Shown here: piece by piece, positions 38,664 through 47,592 of the stretch
Layout: each line of letters begins with the position of its first letter
Position numbering within the stretch: the first letter of the stretch is position 1
Assembly (NCBI GenBank): GCA_913009755.1
Contig: CAJVWU010000024.1
Span: 1 to 47,592, forward strand
Direction of reading: 5' to 3'
DNA: 47,592 bases
Source: an uncultured Bacteroidia bacterium
GTDB lineage: Bacteria; Bacteroidota; Bacteroidia; Bacteroidales; F082
Made by a program: the position numbers and the translations under genes
The notes under the pieces: generated by a model
Databases searched by the model: none
The model's input: only the letters and a program-made list of their open reading frames with translations
Told to the model about the DNA's origin: nothing

Positions 38664-38668
38664 TTTTG
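38637..38668 (+). promoter_or_regulatory. Bacteroidota-type promoter of arcA
   Basis: TTTG at 38637-38640 is followed after 20 bases by TAGTTTTG at 38661-38668, matching TTTG-N19/20-TAnnTTTG. It overlaps the last codons of the deacylase gene and leaves a leader of roughly 35 bases before the arcA ATG at 38711. Confidence 0.6.
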
Positions 38669-38710
38669 TATTTTTAACATTCCCGGCGACAATATTTTTT
38701 TTATCCCGTT

Positions 38711-39976
38711 ATGAAAAAACTAAATGTTAATATTAATTCTGAAATTGGTAAACTGGAAAGCGTTATTATTCATACACCGGGCGCCGAAGTGGAAAACATG
38801 ACACCTGAAAATGCGGAAAGGGCACTTTACAGCGATATCCTCAATCTGGACATTGCCCTGCCTGAATACAATAATTTTCTTGGCGTATTAAAAAAATACA
38901 CCCGGGTTTTTGAGGTAACGGATTTACTGAAAGATGTTCTTCAGGATGAAAAAACAAAACTTGAAGTGCTCAGGCGCATCTGCGTTAGCGAGGCTCCCCT
39001 TGATGAAGATATATGTAAACTTATTGAGTCATTCGGCGTTGATGACCTGGCCAGGCAACTTATTGAAGGCGTTGAAATAAAGCGCGATAACCTGACCCGG
39101 TTTCTGGATAACGAACATTATAGCCTCCATCCCCTGCCCAACTTTTTCTTCACGCGTGACGCCGGTTTTGCTGTCAACGAACATGTTCTGATTGCCAAAA
39201 TGGCCAATCGTGTCCGCGACCGTGAGGCATTCATTATGGAAATGATTTTCAAACATCACCCCGCTTTCAACACGAAAGTTATCAATCCGGTGGAAAAATT
39301 TGACCGGACCGGCAAAGCATCCATTGAAGGAGGTGATGTGCTGATTGCCCGTGACGATATTTTTCTTATCGGAACAGGCATGCGCACAACTTCGCAGGGG
39401 ATTGACTCGATATTGGAACTCCTGAAAACCAAACCGGGAACTTCGCATGTTATTGTTCAGGAACTGCCTTTCAAACCGGAGTCGTTTATTCATCTTGACA
39501 TGACATTTACTTTTCTGGATGTTGACAAGTGCATGATTTATGAACCGCTGATCATGCGTTCAACCCGTCTTCTTACCATCCACATTACGATTGACAACGG
39601 GAAAATAGCCTCAATAAAAGAAGGGAAGGATATCCCTGCTGTATTACGGACACTGGGCATTGACCTGGAACCTGTTTTTTGTGGTGGCGAAAATGACCTG
39701 ACGACGATGGAGAGGGAGCAATGGCAAAGCGGGGCAAACTTTTTTGCCCTGGAACCGGGAAAAGTCATCGGCTACGCCCGGAATGTTCATACCATAGAAA
39801 CATTAAACCGTCATGGATTTGAAATTATCAGGGCACGCGACATTGTAGATGGCAGCATCTCGCCGGAAGATTATAAAAAGGTTGTGGTTACCATACAGGG
39901 AAATGAACTTTCCAGGGGAGGCGGTGGTGCCCGGTGCATGACCATGCCCCTGGCCCGTCAAAAGACGGAATGGTAA
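38711..39976 (+). CDS. arcA: Arginine deiminase
   Basis: Hydrolyses arginine to citrulline and ammonia. The 421-residue protein has all catalytic residues expected for the guanidine-modifying family: Asp150 in FFTRDAGF, Glu206 in SIEGGDV, His261 and Asp263 in HLDMTF, and the nucleophile Cys409 in GGGGARCMTMPL. Its size is standard. The other genes of the arginine deiminase pathway (ornithine carbamoyltransferase, carbamate kinase, antiporter) are absent nearby, so it may work alone, for acid resistance or nitrogen scavenging. A promoter is visible just upstream. Confidence 0.95.
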   Translation: MKKLNVNINSEIGKLESVIIHTPGAEVENMTPENAERALYSDILNLDIALPEYNNFLGVLKKYTRVFEVTDLLKDVLQDEKTKLEVLRRICVSEAPLDEDICKLIESFGVDDLARQLIEGVEIKRDNLTRFLDNEHYSLHPLPNFFFTRDAGFAVNEHVLIAKMANRVRDREAFIMEMIFKHHPAFNTKVINPVEKFDRTGKASIEGGDVLIARDDIFLIGTGMRTTSQGIDSILELLKTKPGTSHVIVQELPFKPESFIHLDMTFTFLDVDKCMIYEPLIMRSTRLLTIHITIDNGKIASIKEGKDIPAVLRTLGIDLEPVFCGGENDLTTMEREQWQSGANFFALEPGKVIGYARNVHTIETLNRHGFEIIRARDIVDGSISPEDYKKVVVTIQGNELSRGGGGARCMTMPLARQKTEW

Positions 39977-40039
39977 AATTGGAATATCATCAAAAAAATC
40001 AAAACATATTACGCAGCACACCCGCTCAGGAGCATCCTG

Positions 40040-43611
<3,572 letters not shown>

Positions 43612-43751
43612 AAACGATTTATAAAAGATATCCTGCTTTTATTGCTATTCAGGATTTAAAAATCCATAAGAACCTGGGATTAAAAAGAAAAATATATATA
43701 TTTTCAGACAATATTAAAATTATATTTTAAATTTGCCTGAAATAATTATGC

Positions 43752-44915
43752 ATGTATATCAGACGCCACCTTCAGGAACAAATTCTAAAAAGGCTTAAAT
43801 CATTTCCGGCCGTATGTATCATTGGTCCGCGACAAGTCGGAAAAACTACCCTGGCAAAACAGTTAATTCCGAATATAAACACCCCTGTTCATTATTTAGA
43901 TCTTGAATCGGCTGCTGACTTTAATAAGTTGGAAAATCCGGAATTTTACCTCCGGCAACATGAAGACAAATGTGTGATTATTGATGAAGTACAAACGAAA
44001 CCTGATCTGTTTCCATTATTACGCGTGTTGATTGATCAAAACCGCAGACCCGGAAGGTTCATTATTCTGGGTTCTGCTTCCCCTGATTTGTTGAGGCAAA
44101 GCGCTGAATCCCTTGCCGGAAGAATCTCATTTGTACAACTTTATCCTTTTTCGTTAATTGAAATTAAACAGAGATACAGTTTATATCATCATTGGTTTTA
44201 TGGTGGCTTTCCAAATGCTTTGCTATCTTCCAACCCGGATGCACTACAATGGATTGACGATTTTATCAGAAGCTATTCCGATCGTGACCTGCCCGGCCTT
44301 GGGTTTCCTGCCCACCGCATTCAAACCAGAAGGTTTTGGATCATGCTTTCTCACCTTAACGGTCAAATGTTGAATTATTCCAACCTTGCATCATCCCTTC
44401 AGTTAACCTCTCCTACAATCAAATCATATATTGACTTTTTTGAAAATTCATTTCTGGTTAAAAGGCTTTATCCCTATTATTTCAATATTAAAAAACGGAT
44501 AGTGAAATCTCCGAAAATATATATTACCGATACCGGAATTTTACACCGTTTATTAAATATCAACGATTTTGAATCATTGCAATCTTATCCCTTCATAGGT
44601 AATTCATGGGAATCATACGTGGTTAATCAGATTACAAGCCTGTTGACTGGTAATATAGATTTATTTTTTTACAGGACTAAAAACGGTAGTGAAGTTGATT
44701 TGGTTTTTGTAAAAAGCATGAAGATTGTTGCCACCGCAGAAATAAAATACACCTCAACTCCAAAGTTAACAACAGGTAATACACATGCTATAAATACGAT
44801 AGGCGCAAATAAAAACTTCATCATCACCCCCCAATCTGAAGACTATCTTATAAAGGAGAATATAAGGATATGCAGTTTAGAGGATTTTTTAGTTAAGTAT
44901 TTGTCCTCATTATAA
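43752..44915 (+). CDS. AAA ATPase with DUF4143 domain
   Basis: 387 residues. The N-terminal AAA_14 domain has a Walker A motif GPRQVGKTT (25-33) and Walker B VIIDEVQ (Asp78, Glu79), followed by GSASPDLL sensor-like residues. The C-terminal DUF4143 part carries the typical SPKIYITDTGILHRLL and the nuclease-like region FFYRTKNGSEVDLVF with AEIKYTST. The DUF4143 C-terminus resembles a PD-(D/E)xK fold. The family is very common in bacteria and archaea, and its function is unproven. It appears single; a TAAATTTG -7-like element precedes the start. Its stop codon is shared with a small convergent gene. Confidence 0.9.
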   Translation: MYIRRHLQEQILKRLKSFPAVCIIGPRQVGKTTLAKQLIPNINTPVHYLDLESAADFNKLENPEFYLRQHEDKCVIIDEVQTKPDLFPLLRVLIDQNRRPGRFIILGSASPDLLRQSAESLAGRISFVQLYPFSLIEIKQRYSLYHHWFYGGFPNALLSSNPDALQWIDDFIRSYSDRDLPGLGFPAHRIQTRRFWIMLSHLNGQMLNYSNLASSLQLTSPTIKSYIDFFENSFLVKRLYPYYFNIKKRIVKSPKIYITDTGILHRLLNINDFESLQSYPFIGNSWESYVVNQITSLLTGNIDLFFYRTKNGSEVDLVFVKSMKIVATAEIKYTSTPKLTTGNTHAINTIGANKNFIITPQSEDYLIKENIRICSLEDFLVKYLSSL

Positions 44916-45036
44916 CTTTTCCTTCTTATGATCATCTCGTGGTTTTTTGCTGAACTTCCAGATCACCCAGCCAAACCCTTGCTACAACATGTAACAGGAC
45001 AATAGCAAAGATGATATAGGCCAGTGTCAGATTCAT
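44910..45036 (-). pseudogene. Small single-helix membrane protein, frameshifted (about 41 residues)
   Basis: From ATG 45036-45034 the minus strand reads MNLTLAYIIFAIVLLHVVA, one membrane helix, then runs out of frame. Skipping one A in the run at 44979-44980 (on the plus strand a T) restores GFGWVIWKFSKK followed by PRDDHKKEKL and a stop at 44912-44910. The hydrophobic-then-basic layout with the GFGWVI turn is like small Bacteroidota membrane proteins. Total length 127 bases, that is 42 codons plus one extra base. Its 3' end overlaps the stop of the ATPase gene by three bases. Too short to have been called by length alone. Confidence 0.6.
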
Positions 45037-45136
45037 AAACGCAAAGATCGGACAACAGGGTTTATGGCTGCAATATTAAAAAATTGTTTAAACCAACCTT
45101 GTTTTGTTTTCAGAGAAACGATCTGCTTTATTTATG

Positions 45137-46387
45137 CTAATGCTTATTAAAATTAAACGTATTCCGGCTGTCATGGGCATAGGCAGGCCATCCTGACATA
45201 GCCAGGGAAGCATCCCCCCGTATAGCATAAACTTTATCGCCAGCGGCGGCATATACAACATGGTCTGATGAAATAACAAGTGATTTTCCATATACCGCGC
45301 CATTAAATGACCAGTCTTTCGTTCCGTCATTTTTATAAACATCAAACCCATCAGCTCTCACCGAATACATTTTTCCAAAACCGTCAATACAACTTGACTC
45401 CGGGATGGACAGAACCTGTCCGGATTCCGATCCATTTTGACTACTATAACGGTGAATGCCACTAAACTGGTCATACATAGTGATCAATCCGTCATGATCA
45501 ATAAGGATTTTTTTGTTGGAACTCTTTACTATTGATTTCCAGATCAAACTGCCGTCAGCCGGGTTAATGCGTGCAAGACTGTCGTTGGCAAGAAATGCAA
45601 TCAGGTCACCGTTATCTGCTACCGTAATGTTGGTGTATCCGTAACCGGTGTAAGCTTTTATTTTCCATAACACACCGCCTGTAGCCGGGTCAGAGGCCAT
45701 TAAATAATTAATATTGTTCTCACCTGAATAATCATAAACTATTCCGTTATAGCCAATAGTTATCGGATTACCCGAAGCCTGAATAAATCTGAACCATTTC
45801 ATATTTCCATCGGTGCCTACGCAGTATAATGCCCTGAAATAAACCCCGCTGCCACTGGTTTTAAAGATCAGGTCCCCGTTTTCTGCCAGGGCGAGTGAGC
45901 TGACTTCACCGTAACTATAGGCTCCATTCGGATAATCGGGATGGGGCAATGTTTGTGGCACTTCCCAAACCCAGTTAAAGATACCTGAAGCGGGATCAAT
46001 GGAATAAAGTTTTGTGTATGACAAGATGTAAACCGTTCCGTCATCAGCAACCACAATATTGCTGTTCACGTGCCACAATTCCAACGGTTCGGTTTGCCAT
46101 TTCAGCGTTCCGTCATTTTTGTTGACTGCGTAAATACGCGAAGGTTCCCAGTTTGCCATGCCACCTGAAGCTGAATAATAAATTGTACCGTCAGTCCCCA
46201 CAGCAAGCGGAATTTCAGCGATCCACAATGTTTTGTCCCCCTTGGGAACAGTATGGATCCAAAGGGTATCACCGGTATTTTCATGAGGTGTTCCGGGATC
46301 ATTCTTGTCTTTTATAAGATCACAACCTGAGAGAGAAAATAAACCCGATACAATAATCACTGACAATATAATTGTTAACTTTTTCAT
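45137..46387 (-). CDS. PQQ-like beta-propeller lipoprotein
   Basis: 416 residues with a lipoprotein signal ending LSGC (Cys22) and then a linker. From about residue 40 the sequence has repeats of a PQQ-enzyme-like propeller: 'W---P-L--WH-NSNIVVADDGTVYILSYTKLYSIDPASG-FNW' and similar (VADNGDLIAFLANDSLARINPADGSLIW, DHVVYAAAGDKVYAIRG). No dehydrogenase ligands are evident, so it is probably a scaffold or sensor propeller, like BamB-type proteins, rather than an enzyme. The transposase upstream ends only 37 bases from its ATG, so its promoter may have been supplied or disturbed by that element. Confidence 0.85.
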   Translation of the reverse strand: MKKLTIILSVIIVSGLFSLSGCDLIKDKNDPGTPHENTGDTLWIHTVPKGDKTLWIAEIPLAVGTDGTIYYSASGGMANWEPSRIYAVNKNDGTLKWQTEPLELWHVNSNIVVADDGTVYILSYTKLYSIDPASGIFNWVWEVPQTLPHPDYPNGAYSYGEVSSLALAENGDLIFKTSGSGVYFRALYCVGTDGNMKWFRFIQASGNPITIGYNGIVYDYSGENNINYLMASDPATGGVLWKIKAYTGYGYTNITVADNGDLIAFLANDSLARINPADGSLIWKSIVKSSNKKILIDHDGLITMYDQFSGIHRYSSQNGSESGQVLSIPESSCIDGFGKMYSVRADGFDVYKNDGTKDWSFNGAVYGKSLVISSDHVVYAAAGDKVYAIRGDASLAMSGWPAYAHDSRNTFNFNKH

Positions 46388-46422
46388 AATTATTGGTTTT
46401 GATATTTAAATGAATACGAAAT

Positions 46423-47592
46423 TGTCAAGTTTCACAACGTTGTTTATGATAACTTGAATTATTAATTGACATCAAAGATAAAATTTCTTTTTTAAACTGC
46501 AATGGATTTTTTTTAAAAATTTCAGGTTTCAATTCAAACCATTTTACAATAGCGTTATAAGGGGTTTTTACATTAAGTTCTTTTTTTAAGCTTCCATGTC
46601 TTCTGCAAAGTATGTAATACATCAAAAACTCTAATAATCCTTTTTGCATTTTATCCTTATTGTTGTACTCGTTTATCTTTAACGTATTATTTTTAATAGT
46701 TCCGTTTGCTCTTTCAACCATACCGTTTGTTTTCGGAGTTCCTGGTTTTGTGAGCCGGTGTTCAATATCATTATCGTTGCAAATTATATCAAATTTAGAG
46801 GGTTTAGTGCATAAATTACCTTTTTGTGATTTTATGAGCCGGTTAGTAAATTCAAACCCGTTATCGGTCAGAGCATGAGTGATTTCAAAAGGAAAAAAGT
46901 TGATACAATTATCCATAAAATCTTGTGCATTCTCTGCCGTTTTAGCATCGTAAACTTTATAGTACAAGGTTCTTGTAGCCCTGTCAATAGCAACAAACAA
47001 ATAGTATTTTACGCCATCCATTTTAGGTAAATAGGTTACATCTATATGTAAATATCCGGGTTCATATTCTTTAAACTTTTTTGCCTTGTCTTTTTCTTTT
47101 TCCGGGACCTTATTTATTCCTGCACGGGTAAAAGTCCTGTAAACAACACTTCTTGAAATCCTGTGGTTCGTTGGCAGAACCAACTCCCAGACCTCATCCA
47201 AAGGCAGCCATGTAGACTGTCTTATAGATGTTATAAGTGTTTTTTCAATATCATTCAGCACATAATGAATATTATACGGTCTGGAACTTTTATCTTCAAA
47301 GACATCCCGGTTTCGCCATTTACTAACAGTCGGCTCTGATATGTTATATTTAATTGCAAGTTCTGAATTTGTTAAATTACTCTTGCTTATTTCCAAACGC
47401 ATGTGTAAATTTGTACTTGCGTTTGAGTGATACGCTTGCTTCATTTTGTTTAAATTTTTGGTTATCCTTAAATCCGCAAGCTACTGAAAAACTCATCTAT
47501 GTCACGGTTTTTTCATAAAAGAAGTCATATTATCTTCAGTTTTAAGGTTTTTTTTCATCAATAATGATATAGCTTATTAAAATCTATCGAAC
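46423..47592 (-). mobile_element. IS481-type insertion sequence, right end outside or not found
   Basis: The element contains one transposase gene. Its left end is probably at TGTCAA (46423-46428), overlapping the transposase stop, a common arrangement. I did not find a matching inverted repeat before the right edge, so the right end lies at or beyond base 47592. The 148 bases beyond the gene (47445-47592) are AT-rich and hold no gene. Confidence 0.45.
46425..47444 (-). CDS. IS481-family transposase
   Basis: 339 residues, an integrase-core transposase of the DDE type. An N-terminal helix-turn-helix (SNLTNSELAIKYNISEPTVS, about 22-41) is followed by the rve core with Asp135 (HIDVTYL), Asp194 (LTDNGFEFT) and Glu244 (GMVERANGT). 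The gap between the second Asp and the Glu is longer than the usual 35 residues, due to a lysine-rich insertion (about 203-219). The reading frame is complete, so the element may still be active. The stop codon probably overlaps the element end. Confidence 0.88.
   Translation of the reverse strand: MKQAYHSNASTNLHMRLEISKSNLTNSELAIKYNISEPTVSKWRNRDVFEDKSSRPYNIHYVLNDIEKTLITSIRQSTWLPLDEVWELVLPTNHRISRSVVYRTFTRAGINKVPEKEKDKAKKFKEYEPGYLHIDVTYLPKMDGVKYYLFVAIDRATRTLYYKVYDAKTAENAQDFMDNCINFFPFEITHALTDNGFEFTNRLIKSQKGNLCTKPSKFDIICNDNDIEHRLTKPGTPKTNGMVERANGTIKNNTLKINEYNNKDKMQKGLLEFLMYYILCRRHGSLKKELNVKTPYNAIVKWFELKPEIFKKNPLQFKKEILSLMSINNSSYHKQRCET

Noticed and set aside
44158-44373. 71-residue plus-strand frame inside the ATPase gene
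   Set aside because: It lies in another frame of a well-supported gene and shows no domain.

Overview
The window reads as a chromosomal segment of a member of the Bacteroidota, probably close to Bacteroidales. Reasons: several secreted proteins end in type IX secretion (T9SS) C-terminal sorting domains; there is a FISUMP-type lipid/exported protein; several genes are preceded by the Bacteroidota promoter element TAnnTTTG, twice with a TTTG/TTTA box 19-20 bases upstream; Shine-Dalgarno sequences are mostly absent; and many proteins match typical Bacteroidota versions. It is mostly housekeeping sequence with accessory genes between. No rRNA, tRNA or CRISPR array was recognised.

Layout. 1-510: left edge of an insertion sequence (start of a probable ISAon1-type transposase, leaving the window) and a stub of a T9SS sorting domain. 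511-4178: diadenylate cyclase, a Dabb protein, succinyl-CoA ligase alpha subunit, MnmE. 4199-9851: a 1720-residue surface or fibre-like protein with seven tandem pectate-lyase-cap/tail-fibre modules, behind a small T9SS-sorted protein. 9997-13637: phosphate acetyltransferase, a decayed DUF559/Vsr-like nuclease fragment, a DUF481 outer-membrane protein. 13819-19740: a complete tripartite RND efflux operon (adaptor, pump, outer-membrane channel). 19891-25826: a fused LeuC/LeuD-type aconitase and two tandem LtaS/MdoB-like phosphoglycerol transferases. 25937-32119: FISUMP protein, TypA, short-chain dehydrogenase, lipoate ligase, a 70-base tandem repeat, endonuclease III, a 63-codon small protein and an ECF sigma factor. 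32284-43611: UvrA, a TolB-like lipoprotein, a frameshifted VCBS/T9SS protein, a YbaK-type deacylase, arginine deiminase, a GT-C glycosyltransferase and NAD-dependent DNA ligase. 43752-47592: an AAA/DUF4143 ATPase, a frameshifted 41-residue membrane protein, a PQQ-propeller lipoprotein and an IS481-type transposase at the right edge.

The most unusual item is the 1720-residue repeat protein at 4199-9361. Its modules repeat with periods of 498-510 bases (then about 400), always multiples of three, and stretches of neighbouring modules are almost identical at DNA level. Each module combines a truncated pectate-lyase N-cap with a linker known from phage tail fibres; only the last runs on into a beta-helix. 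A second theme is one-base frameshifts in short homopolymers (about 36992, 44979, and possibly 39992-39998), which may be real lesions or assembly errors.
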